Source of the DNA: Psychrobacillus sp. OK032
Lineage (GTDB): Bacteria; Bacillota; Bacilli; Bacillales_A; Planococcaceae
Direction of reading: 5' to 3'
Assembly (NCBI RefSeq): GCF_900111345.1
Contig: NZ_FOGY01000001.1
Span: 62,001 to 126,000, forward strand
Length of the DNA: 64,000 nt
In this document: piece after piece, positions 1 through 10,986 of the stretch
How positions within the stretch are numbered: position 1 is the first letter of the stretch
How the letters are laid out: each line of letters opens with the position of its first letter
The notes under the pieces: model-generated
What the model saw: the letters and a program-made list of their open reading frames with translations, nothing else
Told to the model about the DNA's origin: nothing
Databases searched by the model: none
Position numbers and translations under genes: made by a program

Positions 1-2129
1 ATTGTTCCAACTTTTGAAACTTTGAATGTTTCACGAACTTCCGCTTGACCAATAATTTTCTCTTGGAATTCAGGATCAAGTAATCCTTTCATCGCAAATT
101 CAATCTCTTCGATTACTTTATAAATAACTCGGTGTAAGCGAATATCTACGCCTTCTTCGTCCGCTGCGCGTTTAGCATTAGTATCTGGACGAACGTTAAA
201 CCCGATTACAATAGCGTTAGAAGCTGCTGCAAGGCTAATATCAGACTCGGTAATTGCTCCAGCACCGGTATGAATGATTCGAACATTTACACCTTCTACT
301 TCAATTTTCATCAATGAAGCAGCCATTGCCTCTACAGTACCCTGAACGTCTGCTTTAACGATTAAGTTAAGCTCTTTCATTTCCCCTTGAGACATTTGAT
401 CAAATAAATTGTCTAAAGTCACACGAGTTTTTTCAGATCGTTGGTTAACTTGCGCATGAGAAGCACGAGTTTCCCCAACTTGACGAGCAGTTTTTTCATC
501 TTCAAATACAACGAAGCGATCCCCTGCTTGTGGCACTTCATTTAGACCAGTAATTTCTACTGGTGTAGATGGGCCTGCTTCTTTTACTCGACGGCCAAGA
601 TCATTCACCATTGCACGAACACGCCCGTATGCGTGACCTACTACAATTGGATCTCCAACTTTAAGTGTTCCATCTTGTACTAATAGAGTTGCAACTGATC
701 CTCTACCTTTATCAAGTTGAGCTTCAATAACAGAACCTCTTGCAAGACGTTTTGGATTAGCAGTTAGTTCTCCAACTTCTGATACTAACAATACCATTTC
801 CAGTAGACTATCAATTCCTTCACCTTTTAATGCAGAGATTGGAACGAAAATCGTTTCCCCGCCCCAAGCTTCTGGAACTAAACCGTGTTCTGTAAGTTCT
901 TGCATCACTCGGTCTGGGTTTGCTGCTGGTTTATCCATTTTGTTTACTGCAACGATAATTGGAACTTCCGCAGCTTTTGCATGGTTAATCGCTTCAACTG
1001 TTTGTGGCATTACTCCATCATCTGCTGCTACTACAAGAATGGTAATATCCGTTATTTTCGCTCCACGAGCACGCATTGTTGTAAACGCAGCATGTCCTGG
1101 TGTATCAAGGAATGTAACTTTTTTGCCGTTTTCCACAACTTGGTAAGCACCAATATGTTGTGTAATACCACCTGCTTCACCAGCCGTTACTTTCGTATGA
1201 CGGATAGAGTCTAACAAAGTTGTTTTACCGTGGTCAACATGTCCCATGATTGTTACAACTGGTGGACGTTCTGTTAAGTTAGCTGTATCTTCTTCGGAAG
1301 TTTCGAAATGTACTTCTAAATCGGTAATATCGATTTTAATTTCTTCTTCTACTTCTACTCCGTAGTCTGCACAAATTAACTCAATTGCATCCTTATCCAA
1401 TTCTTGGTTTATTGTTGCCATTACGCCAAGTAAGAACAGTTTTTTAATAATTTCTGCTGGTTCACGACCAAGTTTTTTCCCTAACTCCATTACTGTTAAT
1501 GACTCAGTAAATGTAATTTTTTCAGGAAGTTCTCTTTCTTTTCTCGGTACTGGAGGTTGAACAGGAACTGTTGGACCTTTTCTTCTTTTTTGGAATTTTT
1601 GACCGGGTCTATTTTGGCCGCCTGGACGGTTATTTCCGCCTGGACGATTGTTATTAGTAAAAGTTTTTTTATCTTTTGATTGATTGTTCGTTCCTTGGGT
1701 ATTACTTTGACCAGTACTTTGAGCAGCTGGTCTTGATTGGTTTTGGCTAGCAGGTCTTGATTGGCTTTGGTTTGTTGGTCTTGATGATTGGTTTTGGCTT
1801 GCCGGTCTTGATTGGCCTTGGCTAGCAGGTCTTGATTGGTTTTGATTTGCTGGTCTTGATTGTGTTTGGTTTGCTGGTCTTGATTGGTTTTGGTTTGCCG
1901 GTCTTGATTGGCCTTGGTTCGTTGGTCTTGATTGGTTTTGTGACTGAACAGGTTTATTAGGTTGAGTTGTTGTCTTTTTATAGACGCTATCTAGTTTCGT
2001 TACAGCATCTCCTTCAAGCGTAGACATATGATTCGTCACTTGAATATTAAGCTTTCCTAGTTGCTCTATAACTTCTTTACTCGATTTATCTATTTGTTTC
2101 GCGTATTCATGAACTCTGATTTTAGTCAT
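1..2129 (-). CDS. infB: Translation initiation factor IF-2 (3' end outside window)
   Basis: GTPase that brings fMet-tRNA to the 30S subunit and drives subunit joining. The start ([12 protein letters not shown]) follows a GGGGGTGAG ribosome-binding site. Residues 1-60 form the IF2N region, followed by a low-complexity Gln/Asn/Ser/Arg/Pro linker (about residues 60-135) built from nine 24-bp repeats. The GTPase domain begins with GHVDHGKTT near residue 295. About 709 codons are present; the C-terminal domains run off the left edge, so no stop is visible. It is the last gene seen in the rimP-nusA-ylxR-ylxQ-infB operon and starts 4 bp after ylxQ. The repeat linker is unusual in sequence, but IF-2 linkers are known to vary widely. 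Confidence 0.97.
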   Translation of the reverse strand, partial: MTKIRVHEYAKQIDKSSKEVIEQLGKLNIQVTNHMSTLEGDAVTKLDSVYKKTTTQPNKPVQSQNQSRPTNQGQSRPANQNQSRPANQTQSRPANQNQSRPASQGQSRPASQNQSSRPTNQSQSRPASQNQSRPAAQSTGQSNTQGTNNQSKDKKTFTNNNRPGGNNRPGGQNRPGQKFQKRRKGPTVPVQPPVPRKERELPEKITFTESLTVMELGKKLGREPAEIIKKLFLLGVMATINQELDKDAIELICADYGVEVEEEIKIDITDLEVHFETSEEDTANLTERPPVVTIMGHVDHGKTTLLDSIRHTKVTAGEAGGITQHIGAYQVVENGKKVTFLDTPGHAAFTTMRARGAKITDITILVVAADDGVMPQTVEAINHAKAAEVPIIVAVNKMDKPAANPDRVMQELTEHGLVPEAWGGETIFVPISALKGEGIDSLLEMVLLVSEVGELTANPKRLARGSVIEAQLDKGRGSVATLLVQDGTLKVGDPIVVGHAYGRVRAMVNDLGRRVKEAGPSTPVEITGLNEVPQAGDRFVVFEDEKTARQVGETRASHAQVNQRSEKTRVTLDNLFDQMSQGEMKELNLIVKADVQGTVEAMAASLMKIEVEGVNVRIIHTGAGAITESDISLAAASNAIVIGFNVRPDTNAKRAADEEGVDIRLHRVIYKVIEEIEFAMKGLLDPEFQEKIIGQAEVRETFKVSKVGT
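1729..1947 (-). repeat. In-frame 24-bp tandem repeat inside infB
   Basis: Nine copies of a 24-bp unit beginning ggtcttga start at 1729, 1753, 1777, 1804, 1828, 1852, 1876, 1900 and 1924. Spacing is 24 bp except one 27-bp step caused by an extra serine codon. The unit encodes an octapeptide close to QSRPANQN, placed in the linker between the IF2N region and the GTPase. It is an in-frame expansion that should vary in copy number between strains. Confidence 0.93.
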
Positions 2130-2133
2130 TAGC

Positions 2134-2454
2134 TCACCCCCGGTTATATTCGTTGAGAAGGCCGGACAGTTTTTTAGCGAAACCGTCATCCATAATGGCT
2201 ATTGCCACTCTGGCCTCTTTTCCCGTCGCATGTCCGAGATCGTGCCGGTCTCCAAAGACATGCAGCTCAACGTTAAAAGATGCACATTTATCATTCAGTT
2301 TTTTTGCTGTATTGTCAGAAGCATCAGATGCTAAAATGACAAGTTTTGCTTTTTTGCTTCTTATTTCTTTGACGACTAACTCTTCACCAGATATCGTTTT
2401 TCTTGCCCGTGTTGCAAGTCCAAGTAGTTGAGTAATTTGCTGTTCTATCGTCAT
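2134..2454 (-). CDS. ylxQ: L7Ae-family kink-turn RNA-binding protein YlxQ
   Basis: A 106-residue member of the L7Ae/L30e family, the same family as the B. subtilis protein encoded between ylxR and infB. Family members bind kink-turn RNA. The core ([19 protein letters not shown], then the [13 protein letters not shown] segment) shows the family's alternating basic helix and hydrophobic strand. Its start overlaps the ylxR stop by 4 bp and its stop lies 4 bp before infB, so translation is probably coupled. Its physiological RNA target is not certain. The family assignment is firm. Confidence 0.93.
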   Translation of the reverse strand: MTIEQQITQLLGLATRARKTISGEELVVKEIRSKKAKLVILASDASDNTAKKLNDKCASFNVELHVFGDRHDLGHATGKEARVAIAIMDDGFAKKLSGLLNEYNRG

Positions 2455-2729
2455 TTTAGTTTTTCTCTTTCGATGATAACAATCAATTCATCATATATTT
2501 CATTTGGAATTGAAGCTTCTAAATGATTGGCTAGCGAATTTTTCTTCTTCGCTTGGTTTACCGCTTCGATCGTTTTAGATACGTATGCGCCACGACCTGA
2601 TTTTTTTCCAGTTAAATCGACCGTAACTTCGCCTTCTTTTGAACGAACGATGCGAATCATTTCCTTTTTCGGGAACATTTCACCAGTAGCAACACATTTA
2701 CGTAATGGTATTTTCTTTTGAATAGCCAT
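2451..2729 (-). CDS. ylxR: YlxR/RnpM RNA-binding protein
   Basis: A 92-residue DUF448/YlxR protein. The family hallmarks are visible: an N-terminal PLRKCVATGE segment with the conserved Arg-Lys-Cys, and the GRGAYVS motif near residues 46-52. In B. subtilis this protein has been reported to bind and modulate RNase P, hence the newer name RnpM; that role is taken from the family, not from this sequence. The gene lies between nusA and ylxQ and overlaps ylxQ by 4 bp. Length is normal. Confidence 0.93.
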   Translation of the reverse strand: MAIQKKIPLRKCVATGEMFPKKEMIRIVRSKEGEVTVDLTGKKSGRGAYVSKTIEAVNQAKKKNSLANHLEASIPNEIYDELIVIIEREKLK

Positions 2730-2754
2730 ACAAGCTCACCATCCTTGCTTATTC

Positions 2755-3885
2755 TTACTCTTCGTCTTTGTAAAAATCGAAATCATCCAATTCATCATCC
2801 AAGCTCTCTAAAATTACTTTTGGAGAGTTTTCGTTCGGATAAATTCCTAATTCTCTTGCATCTGTTTCACTTTTAATATCAATTTTCCAGCCTGTTAATT
2901 TAGCCGCAAGTCTAGCATTTTGGCCTCTTTTTCCAATTGCAAGAGAAAGTTGGTAATCTGGAACGACTACTGTAGTAGATTTCTCTTCTTCGTTTACTTG
3001 TACGTCCAATACTTTGGAAGGACTAAGTGCATTTGCAACGAAAACCACTGGATCTTCTGACCATTCTACAATGTCAATTTTTTCTCCGCTTAACTCATTT
3101 ACAATTGTTTGAACGCGAGCTCCTTTTGCTCCAACACAAGAACCTACTGGATCGATTTCATCGTTATGCGCATAAACGGATATTTTCGAGCGGTCTCCTG
3201 CTTCACGAGCAATCGATTTTATCTCGACAATACCTTCAAAGATCTCAGGAACTTCCATTTCAAACAAACGGCGAAGGAAGCCCGGGTGTGTTCTTGAAAC
3301 AAACACTTGAGGTCCTCTAGAAGTTCGTTCCACTTTCGTAATATACACTTTAATACGATCATGCGGGCGATAAGTTTCTGTTTGAATTTGTTCATTCGCC
3401 GGTAGAACTGCTTCTACTTTCCCTAAGCCAACATAGATATTACGTGCATCTAAACGCTCCACAATACCATTGACGATATCGTCTTCACGATCTACATACT
3501 CTTCATAAATTAGCCCACGTTCTGCTTCTCTTACGCGTTGTGTCACGACTTGTTTAGCCGTTTGTGCAGCAATACGTCCGAAATTACGTGGAGTTACTTC
3601 TTCTTCCACGACATCCCCAATGGCATAATGGGGATTAATAGCATGTGCGTCATCTAACGAAATTTGTAGGCGGTCGTCTGTTACTTCTTCCACTACATCT
3701 TTACGAGAATAAACAAGCATAGTTCCCACTGCTAAATTAATATCGACACGCACATTTTGCGCTTGGTTAAAATTACGTTTATATGCAGTTACTAACGCTG
3801 CCTCGATTGCCTCAATCAGCACATCTCTCGCTATGCCTTTTTGTTTTTCGAGCGCCGTTAACGCATCTAATAAATCACTACTCAT
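2755..3885 (-). CDS. nusA: Transcription termination/antitermination factor NusA
   Basis: RNA polymerase-associated factor that promotes pausing and intrinsic termination. The 376-residue form has the N-terminal polymerase-binding domain, an S1 domain (about 135-200) and two KH domains (about 230-345). It lacks the C-terminal acidic repeats of enteric NusA, as is normal for Firmicutes. The ATG at 3885 is chosen because GAGGAG lies 9 bp upstream; a GTG three codons earlier lies inside that ribosome-binding site and is rejected. It is second in the rimP operon, and the hairpin upstream of rimP suggests it regulates its own expression. Confidence 0.97.
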   Translation of the reverse strand: MSSDLLDALTALEKQKGIARDVLIEAIEAALVTAYKRNFNQAQNVRVDINLAVGTMLVYSRKDVVEEVTDDRLQISLDDAHAINPHYAIGDVVEEEVTPRNFGRIAAQTAKQVVTQRVREAERGLIYEEYVDREDDIVNGIVERLDARNIYVGLGKVEAVLPANEQIQTETYRPHDRIKVYITKVERTSRGPQVFVSRTHPGFLRRLFEMEVPEIFEGIVEIKSIAREAGDRSKISVYAHNDEIDPVGSCVGAKGARVQTIVNELSGEKIDIVEWSEDPVVFVANALSPSKVLDVQVNEEEKSTTVVVPDYQLSLAIGKRGQNARLAAKLTGWKIDIKSETDARELGIYPNENSPKVILESLDDELDDFDFYKDEE

Positions 3886-3907
3886 CGCTATCACTCCTCA
3901 ATATACA

Positions 3908-4387
3908 TTATGCAGAGAAATCGATTGCTAAACGAGCAAGCGCAATTTTCTCTTTATCAATTTGAATTTTTACTCTTCTAGTTTTCACACGAACTTCTAT
4001 TAATGCGCCTTCTTCTACTGAAAAGGAAAGTAAAGTCCCTTCAAATTCTTTTGCACCGTTTATAGGTTCATACGTTTTAATGAAAACATATTTCCCCACT
4101 GCTGCGATAAAATCAGAATCTTTTTTAAGCGGACGCTCTGCTCCTGGTGATGAAACTTCTAAAAAATAGTTTTCCTTAATCGGGTCGACAACGTCTAATT
4201 TTTCACTTAGTTTTTCACTAACTTGAGCACATTGTTCAATATCTATACCACCAGCCGGTGTATCAATATAGATACGTAAAAACCAATCGCGGCCTTCTTT
4301 TACATATTCAATGTCAATAAGCTCTAAGTTCAACTCTTGTAAAATAGGCGTTACAAGATTTTCTATTTCGCTTGTAATATTACTCAT
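3908..4387 (-). CDS. rimP: Ribosome maturation factor RimP
   Basis: A 159-residue 30S assembly factor. The N-terminal alpha/beta domain contains [21 protein letters not shown] and the typical GIDIEQC segment; [12 protein letters not shown] follows at about residues 78-89. The C-terminal SH3-like domain is short. The start follows GGAGGC, 5 bp before ATG. It is the first gene of the nusA operon, as in B. subtilis (ylxS). Its leader carries a promoter and a terminator-like hairpin, described separately. Confidence 0.96.
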   Translation of the reverse strand: MSNITSEIENLVTPILQELNLELIDIEYVKEGRDWFLRIYIDTPAGGIDIEQCAQVSEKLSEKLDVVDPIKENYFLEVSSPGAERPLKKDSDFIAAVGKYVFIKTYEPINGAKEFEGTLLSFSVEEGALIEVRVKTRRVKIQIDKEKIALARLAIDFSA

Positions 4388-4430
4388 ATAAGCCTCCTAC
4401 ACCACAATGATTTTTCTATATAACAACAGA

Positions 4431-4454
4431 AAAGAGCGGGAAATCCCACTCTTT
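4431..4454 (-). terminator. Leader hairpin upstream of rimP-nusA, probable attenuator
   Basis: On the minus strand an 11-bp stem (AAAGAGTGGGA with TCCCGCTCTTT, one G-U pair) and a tiny loop run into TCTGTTGTT. It lies about 44 bp upstream of the rimP start and about 30 bp downstream of a candidate promoter, so it is in the 5' leader and not at the end of polC. In B. subtilis, nusA is reported to be controlled by a NusA-stimulated terminator in this leader; the position here fits. The U-tract is imperfect, which would also fit NusA dependence. Confidence 0.6.
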
Positions 4455-4459
4455 CGTCA

Positions 4460-5044
4460 CAGTACTATGAAACATTGGTAGTTTTATATTACCATACTTA
4501 TAGCCTCCGTGCAAATTACTAAGAACAGCGCCAGTGCCTTAGAAGTACAAAACCTGATTTGTATCGTTCATTGAAGAATACGAATAAGGTTATGATCGAT
4601 GATAATGAAAAGAGCCTATCATTAAAGTACCAGTGACTTGATGCACTTAAAAAGGATATACTTCCCTCTCTTTTAGTACTCTTTTCTTTATTGTTACTTT
4701 ATTGGAGCGGAAGGCGGTGCCACATGAGGTGGCGCTCTTAGCCTTCCTTTGTAAACACTCTACGGATAACAGTTCATACTTTTAGGGTGATGGCTCATCG
4801 CTCACCCCGCTCCAAAGCGTCCGCCTGGAGCGCAAATCAGCGGGATCATTTAATAGAACCTACTCTATAAATACCAGGAAAACTGGGTTTATAGCACACC
4901 AATTTTGTATATTTTCTTTTAAGAAAAGCTCAATCGATTTTGTTTGCGACGAGCTTCCACAAGAGTAGCTTTTTCACATTTGACTACGAAGAGCTTGGCG
5001 CTGAAGCTAGACAAAGTTTGTAAAGATAAGCTTTTGTTTCGAAC
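4460..5044. repeat. Gap between polC and rimP with a folded GC-rich repeat
   Basis: No gene is visible in the 657 bp between rimP and polC. Positions 4702-4815 form a nested structure: terminal arms ttggagcgg/ccgctccaa (4702-4710 and 4807-4815), an inner hairpin ggaaggc/gccttcc (4709-4715 and 4741-4747) that encloses gtgccac/gtggcgc, and a third hairpin gggtga/tcaccc (4785-4807). The words gcggaaggcgg and ccgcctggagcg recur in other gaps of this window. Positions 4950-5020 contain a second GC-richer patch with no structure I could resolve. Confidence 0.6.
4486..4514 (-). promoter_or_regulatory. Candidate SigA promoter for rimP-nusA operon
   Basis: Minus strand: TTGCAC, 17-bp spacer, TAATAT, with TGG directly before the -10 (an extended -10 TG). 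The -35 is weak (3 of 6) and the -10 matches 4 of 6. Its position just before the leader hairpin supports it. Confidence 0.45.
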
Positions 5045-8000
5045 TCAAAACAGCGATAACTGATTGGCTTCTGGAAGCCCTTCTAAACAGCCCATTGTAT
5101 CCATATATTCAATAATCGTTTTCGAAACTCGACCTCTTTGCTGTAAGTCCTCTTTCGATAAAAATTCCCCATCTAGTCTTGCTTTTGTAATTTGTATCGC
5201 AACGTTTGTTCCAAGACCAGGAATCGCATTAAAAGGTGGGATAAGTGTGCTTCCTTCAATTGTAAACTCTGTTGCTTTAGATTTGTATAAATCTACTTTT
5301 TGCATTCTAATTCCGCGCTCATTCATTTCCAGTGCAATTTCAAGTACAGTTAATAAACTTTTCTCTTTCGGAGCGGCATCGAGTCCTTTTGCATTGATTT
5401 CATCTAATTTTGCCCGCATTGTTTGAGAACCATTCACCATGGATATTAAGTCAAAATCAGAAGCTCGAACGGTAAAGTATGCTGCATAATATAGTATCGG
5501 AAAATGTACTTTAAAATATGCGATACGAACCGCCATTAATACGTAAGCCGCAGCATGGGCTTTCGGGAACATGTACTTTATCTTTTTACAGGATTCAATA
5601 TACCAATTAGCTACGCCTTTTGCTTTCATTTCTGATTCAAATTCTGGCGTTAACCCTTTCCCTTTTCGGACGGATTCCATTATTTTAAACGCTAAAGAAG
5701 GATCCAAACCTTGATAGATTAGATAAACCATAATGTCATCCCGACAACCAATTACATCCGATAATTGACAGGTCCCATCTTGGATAAGCTCTTGTGCATT
5801 TCCAAGCCATACATCGGTTCCATGGGAAAGACCAGATATTTGAACAAGTTCGGAAAATGTCGACGGTTTCGTCTCTTCTAACATTTGGCGAACAAATCGA
5901 GTACCAAATTCCGGAATACCAAGTGTTCCTGTTTTACAATCTATTTGCTCTTCTGTAACTCCTAACGATTCGGTACCACTAAAAATTTTCATGACTTCCG
6001 GGTCATCGGTAGGTATAGTTTTCGGATCAATTCCAGATAGATCTTGGAGCATCCGAATAACCGTTGGATCATCGTGCCCAAGGATATCGAGTTTCAATAA
6101 GTTATCATGTATAGAATGGAAGTCAAAATGTGTTGTTTTCCATTCGGAATCTTGCGCATCTGCTGGGAATTGAATTGGCGAGAAATCATAAATATCCATA
6201 TAGTCCGGAACTACAATAATTCCCCCGGGATGCTGACCAGTAGTTCGTTTTACTCCTGTACAGCCTTGCACTAACCGGTCGATTTCTGCTCCTCGCATCG
6301 TTAAATTATTATCATTCATATACCCTCGGACATATCCATATGCTGTTTTTTCAGCAACTGTTCCAATTGTACCTGCACGGAATACATATTCTTCTCCAAA
6401 AAGCTCTTTCGTATAGTTATGAGCTACCGGTTGATACTCACCGCTGAAGTTTAAGTCGATATCCGGAACTTTATCGCCTTTAAATCCTAGGAATGTTTCG
6501 AACGGGATGTCCTGTCCGTCTTTTACGTAAGGAGTGTCGCATTTTTCGCATGACTTGTTTGGCAAGTCAAACCCTGAACCGACGGAACCATCTTGGAAAA
6601 ACTCCGAATGCTTACAAGTTGGACAAACATAATGTGGTGGTAATGGATTTACTTCGGTAATTTCAGTTAGCGTTGCTACCAATGAAGATCCAACCGATCC
6701 ACGCGAGCCAACTAAGTAACCATCATCGAGCGATTTTTTCACTAGTTTATGTGATATTAAATAAATAACCGCAAAACCATGCCCAATAATAGATGTTAAC
6801 TCTTTTTCTATACGAGCCTCAACAATTTCTGGCAGTTCCTCGCCATAAATCTCTTTTGCTTTTGAATAGGTTAACGACCTAACTTCATCGTCTGCTCCTT
6901 CAATTTTTGGCGTATATAAATCATCTTTAATCGGTTTAATGTCTTCAATTGAATCCGCAATTTTATTTGGGTTCGTTATGACAATTTCTTTAGCTAACTC
7001 TTCACCTAGGAATGAAAATGCATCAAGCATCTCGTTTGTCGTACGGAAATGCACTTTAGGTAACTCATGACGGTTCAGCGGATTGGCCCCGCCCTGAGAG
7101 TTTATTAATATCTTTCGGAAAATCGCATCATTTTCATGCAAGTAATGGACATTACCTGTTGCTACTACTGGAAGGTTAAGCTTTTTCCCTAGCTTGATCA
7201 TCTTGCGAATGATATCTTCTAAATTCCATTCATCTCGCACTAGTTCAAGCTCTAGTAAATGACTATATACTTCTTTTGGATGTATTTCTAAATAGTCATA
7301 GAACTTAGCAATTTCCTCGACTTGCTCAAGAGGTTTTTGCATTAGCCCTTCAAAAACTTCTCCTTTATCACAAGCCGAACCAATGATTAAACCTGCTCGA
7401 TGCTTTTGTAATACGGATCGCTTAATTCTAGGTACACGATAAAATGTTGTTGTATGTGAAAGAGACACTAATTTAAATAGGTTTTTAAGCCCTTCATCAT
7501 TCACTGCTAAAATGGTGCAATGGCTTGGTCTTGCTCTTTTATAGGAATCCCCTTGTCCAATATGCTTATTGAAATCATCATGATATTCAATATCTTTTTC
7601 TTCCGCTTCTTTCAATAAATGAAGCAGTAAATATCCCGTCGCTTCACAGTCAAATATTGCTCGGTGGGCTTGTGTTAACTCGATGTTGAACTTCTTCGTA
7701 AGAGAACCTAGTCGATGGGTTTTAAGCTCCGGATGTAAAAATCTTGCTAGCTCCAGTGTATCAATAACAGGATGAGTGAAATAATTGATACCACATCGGC
7801 GGTAGCCTTCATATAAAAAGCCCATATCAAATGATGCGTTATGAGCAACGATAATACCGTCGCCAATGAATTCATAAAAGTCTTTAATAACATCTTCAAT
7901 TTCTGGTGCATTTTGTACCATTTCATCTGTTATTCCGGTTAGCTCAATAGTTGTAGCAGATAAGGGATGATGCGGATTTGCAAAACGTTCAAATTTATCA

Positions 8001-9355
8001 ATAATATTACCATTTTTCATTTTGACCGCGGCTAATTCAATAATTTTATCGTATGTTGCGGACAAACCAGTCGTCTCCACGTCAAAAACAATATAAGTGG
8101 CATCTTCGAGTCGTGTATGTTGTTCTTCATAAGCAATAGGAACGCCGTCGTGCACTAGATTAGCTTCTAGTCCATATAAAATTTTTATACCATTCTTTTT
8201 ACCAGCTGCATACGCTTCAGGAAACGATTGAACGTTTGCATGGTCGGTAATAGCAATAGCTTTATGTCCCCATTTTGCCGCTTGGGATACAACGGAAGAA
8301 ACAGAGGACACTGCATCCATTACACTCATCGGGGAGTGCATATGTAATTCCACTCGTTTTTCAGTTGCCGTATCGTGTCGAATGACAGGATTTATCTCTG
8401 ACATATCTTGTGCCATAATGATCAAATCTCGAACGAATGTATCATTTTGTACAGATCCTCTTACTTTTATCCACATACCTTTTTGAAGGCGTTCCATCAT
8501 TTGAGCATCTTCTTTGTCTCTGGAAAACATTTTAACAAGTATCGAATCCGTATAATCAGTTACTTTTGCAGTGAGTAGAGAGCGCCCACTTCGCAGTTCT
8601 TTCACTTCAACGTGAAATACAAAACCTTCAATCGTTACTCTTCTCTCTTCATCTTGGATTGTACGTATTTCTAATATCGGTTCTTCCTTCTTGAGTGGTA
8701 CACCCAGTTGGAAAGGTCCATCTGCTACGTCTCCAGCCTCTTGACGATTTTGTTCGCGGTTTTGTAAATCTAACAAAGCTTTTTTCCCGAGTGCTTCTTC
8801 TTCTAATCGTCGCTGTTCTAAAAATGCCATCTGCGCTTCTGCTACTGCTTCCGTGTTTTCGACTACTTTAAAATCAATCGCTACTTTTGGGAATCCAAAA
8901 CTTTCGTAAATGGAACTTATCATCTCTATATATTTCTTTTTGAATGTACGTAACTCTAACTCATTTCCACATGTTAGTTGAATCATTTGGCCATTCCACA
9001 CTGGCTCTTGCTTTTGCAAACAGTCTTTTAATGGTGGTGACATGTCACTTAATTCTTTTAGAACACTTGACCAATATTGTTTTACTAGCTGTTCGGATAT
9101 GCTTGCATTTTCACTCGTAATTGTTAATGTAACGCTCGCTATGCCCGCAAATTTTTCTTGCAAGCGAGTTTGTAAAATAGTATATATATCAATTGGCAAA
9201 ATAGTTGGAAGTTGAATTTGGAATTGCCACTTTCTTATTTTTTTATGCACTGTAAATCTAGTTATCGATGCATGTTCAAAATGCTTGACGAAAGAATCCT
9301 CTGTTAACTCGAGTTGTTGCAGCAATAAGTGCATTCTCATTTTACCATCTTGCAT
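5045..9355 (-). CDS. polC: DNA polymerase III alpha subunit, Gram-positive type PolC
   Basis: Replicative polymerase with built-in proofreading, 1436 residues, the normal PolC length. Domains in order: N-terminal domains I/II (1-220), OB fold (about 235-325), PHP domain split by the exonuclease (HMHSPMS near 338), DnaQ-like exonuclease (DVETTG at about 425), PHP remainder, a four-cysteine zinc finger (CPTC and CEKC, about 907-940), the C-family polymerase palm, and the FPKAHAAAY fingers motif near 1265. The start follows AAAGGAGG. In B. subtilis proS lies immediately upstream; here only a terminator and a repeat separate polC from rseP. Confidence 0.98.
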   Translation of the reverse strand: MQDGKMRMHLLLQQLELTEDSFVKHFEHASITRFTVHKKIRKWQFQIQLPTILPIDIYTILQTRLQEKFAGIASVTLTITSENASISEQLVKQYWSSVLKELSDMSPPLKDCLQKQEPVWNGQMIQLTCGNELELRTFKKKYIEMISSIYESFGFPKVAIDFKVVENTEAVAEAQMAFLEQRRLEEEALGKKALLDLQNREQNRQEAGDVADGPFQLGVPLKKEEPILEIRTIQDEERRVTIEGFVFHVEVKELRSGRSLLTAKVTDYTDSILVKMFSRDKEDAQMMERLQKGMWIKVRGSVQNDTFVRDLIIMAQDMSEINPVIRHDTATEKRVELHMHSPMSVMDAVSSVSSVVSQAAKWGHKAIAITDHANVQSFPEAYAAGKKNGIKILYGLEANLVHDGVPIAYEEQHTRLEDATYIVFDVETTGLSATYDKIIELAAVKMKNGNIIDKFERFANPHHPLSATTIELTGITDEMVQNAPEIEDVIKDFYEFIGDGIIVAHNASFDMGFLYEGYRRCGINYFTHPVIDTLELARFLHPELKTHRLGSLTKKFNIELTQAHRAIFDCEATGYLLLHLLKEAEEKDIEYHDDFNKHIGQGDSYKRARPSHCTILAVNDEGLKNLFKLVSLSHTTTFYRVPRIKRSVLQKHRAGLIIGSACDKGEVFEGLMQKPLEQVEEIAKFYDYLEIHPKEVYSHLLELELVRDEWNLEDIIRKMIKLGKKLNLPVVATGNVHYLHENDAIFRKILINSQGGANPLNRHELPKVHFRTTNEMLDAFSFLGEELAKEIVITNPNKIADSIEDIKPIKDDLYTPKIEGADDEVRSLTYSKAKEIYGEELPEIVEARIEKELTSIIGHGFAVIYLISHKLVKKSLDDGYLVGSRGSVGSSLVATLTEITEVNPLPPHYVCPTCKHSEFFQDGSVGSGFDLPNKSCEKCDTPYVKDGQDIPFETFLGFKGDKVPDIDLNFSGEYQPVAHNYTKELFGEEYVFRAGTIGTVAEKTAYGYVRGYMNDNNLTMRGAEIDRLVQGCTGVKRTTGQHPGGIIVVPDYMDIYDFSPIQFPADAQDSEWKTTHFDFHSIHDNLLKLDILGHDDPTVIRMLQDLSGIDPKTIPTDDPEVMKIFSGTESLGVTEEQIDCKTGTLGIPEFGTRFVRQMLEETKPSTFSELVQISGLSHGTDVWLGNAQELIQDGTCQLSDVIGCRDDIMVYLIYQGLDPSLAFKIMESVRKGKGLTPEFESEMKAKGVANWYIESCKKIKYMFPKAHAAAYVLMAVRIAYFKVHFPILYYAAYFTVRASDFDLISMVNGSQTMRAKLDEINAKGLDAAPKEKSLLTVLEIALEMNERGIRMQKVDLYKSKATEFTIEGSTLIPPFNAIPGLGTNVAIQITKARLDGEFLSKEDLQQRGRVSKTIIEYMDTMGCLEGLPEANQLSLF

Positions 9356-9387
9356 AATAGCGATTCCCTCCTTTATAACCTATATCA

Positions 9388-9540
9388 ATGGCGTCCGTTA
9401 GTTGTTTTCCGAAGCTTACCGCTCGCTTTCCGCGGGCGAAGAATCGAGCCTCCTCGTCGCTTACACTCCTGCGGGGTCTCGATTACTCCGCTTTCCCGCA
9501 GGAGTCGAGCGAACGCTTCTCCAAACAACAAATGAAATGT
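9388..9540. repeat. GC-rich dispersed repeat between polC and rseP
   Basis: This 150-bp patch is much more GC-rich than its flanks. It contains a perfect 10-bp inverted repeat ctcctgcggg/cccgcaggag (9466-9475 and 9495-9504) and a second pair of related words (tttccgcgggcga, tcgagcga). No convincing protein is encoded on either strand. Together with the rseP terminator it accounts for the whole 334-bp gap. Similar words occur in other gaps of this window. Confidence 0.6.
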
Positions 9541-9631
9541 AACCCCTTGTCACATTACACATTAACGATTAAAAAGCTCTAAATTGGAATTTTATCATAC
9601 CTGTATAATCAAACAATATTTTGATGTCCTT

Positions 9632-9672
9632 TAACAGAAAAAGAAAGGAAAGTTCATTTGTAAGAACTTTCC
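9632..9672 (-). terminator. Rho-independent terminator after rseP
   Basis: Minus strand: GGAAAGTTC, an 8-nt loop, GAACTTTCC (9647-9672), then TTTCTTTTTCTG. It begins 18 bp after the rseP stop and ends the frr/uppS-to-rseP block, so polC is probably transcribed separately. Confidence 0.85.
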
Positions 9673-9689
9673 CTTCTTCAAGTTCCTCT

Positions 9690-10949
9690 TTAGAAGAAAA
9701 ACCGTTGTATATCGTTCCAGGTTACGACGACCATTAATACCATTAGGAGCATGATTCCAACAAAGTGAACCATTCCTTCTTTTTGCTTATCTATTGGTTT
9801 TCCTCGAATTGCTTCAAATAAGAAAAATAATAATCGACCACCATCGAGTGCTGGAAGTGGCAATAAATTCATAATTCCTAAGTTAATACTTAGTAACGCT
9901 GCCCAGTACATTAAATTATACACACCATATTGAGCAACCTCTTCTGTCGCTTTATATATACCAACTGGTCCTGATAAATCATCGATTGAGAAGTTGCCTG
10001 CAATTAATGTGCCTAATAAAATAAATATTCGCTTGGTCGTTTCATATGTTTGCTCCGCACCATATGGTATAGCTTTTAATGCATTCTTTTCTAATGGACT
10101 ACTATATTTTACACCAATTTGCCCAACTTTTTCTTTGCCTACCACAACTTCATTCGGCGTCATTGTCAAGTCTAATGTTTCGCCATTTCGCTCAACCGTG
10201 AAATTCATATTTTCGTTTGGACTCACTTTTACTTTTTCTGAGAGCTCATCCCATGTTGAGATAGGAGTTCCATTAATTGCTGTTACTAAATCTCCGTCTT
10301 TCATCCCTGCCTGCGCTGCAGGAGTATCTGCTACTACGGTTGAAATAACAGGTTCGTATGTTGGAATCCCTTGAAATAAACCAAGCAATAAGAAAATGAA
10401 AAACGCTAATATAAAGTTAAAAAGTGGTCCTGCAAAAATAGCCATTGATCTTTGTCCTACTGTTTTTGATCCAAATTGTCGATCATATGGAGCAATGAAC
10501 GTTTCTTTGCCATTCTCATTGATCGTAGCATTTCTAGCTACTTTATACCTGACTAATCGTTCCTCTTCGTCATATCCTTCGATGAACATTTCCTTCATCA
10601 AATCCGATTTCTCTACCTCTAAAAAAAGCATATCCGGAAATTGCTTTTTTTGATTGAGGACGATTTGTTCGATTTCATTCGCATCGTTCACTCGTATACC
10701 AAGTCTAAACCCGGGTTGAAGTTCGACAGAGTCTAAATCTTCCCCTGCCATCCGCACATACCCACCTATTGGTAATAGACGTAGTGTATAAAGTGTTTCA
10801 CCTTTCGTCATAGCAAAAATTTTCGGACCCATTCCAATTGCAAACTCTCGCACCATTATTCCCGCTTTTTTAGCAAAAATAAAATGCCCTAGCTCATGGA
10901 AAAATACAATACTACCAAAAATTATTATAAACGCAATGGCTGTTTCCAT
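9690..10949 (-). CDS. rseP: Site-2 zinc metalloprotease RseP/RasP
   Basis: Intramembrane protease of 419 residues that cleaves membrane substrates such as anti-sigma factors and remnant signal peptides. The zinc motif HELGH is at residues 18-22 in the first membrane segment; a single PDZ domain lies at about 190-265, and the second catalytic motif (LPLPALDGGR) near residue 365 is in a C-terminal membrane segment. Several hydrophobic helices flank the PDZ. The start follows AAGGTGGG. It is the last gene of the uppS-cdsA-dxr-rseP set and is followed by a terminator. Confidence 0.97.
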   Translation of the reverse strand: METAIAFIIIFGSIVFFHELGHFIFAKKAGIMVREFAIGMGPKIFAMTKGETLYTLRLLPIGGYVRMAGEDLDSVELQPGFRLGIRVNDANEIEQIVLNQKKQFPDMLFLEVEKSDLMKEMFIEGYDEEERLVRYKVARNATINENGKETFIAPYDRQFGSKTVGQRSMAIFAGPLFNFILAFFIFLLLGLFQGIPTYEPVISTVVADTPAAQAGMKDGDLVTAINGTPISTWDELSEKVKVSPNENMNFTVERNGETLDLTMTPNEVVVGKEKVGQIGVKYSSPLEKNALKAIPYGAEQTYETTKRIFILLGTLIAGNFSIDDLSGPVGIYKATEEVAQYGVYNLMYWAALLSINLGIMNLLPLPALDGGRLLFFLFEAIRGKPIDKQKEGMVHFVGIMLLMVLMVVVTWNDIQRFFF

Positions 10950-10986
10950 TATATCCCACCTTCATCGTGTTCCAGTTTGTCTCGCA

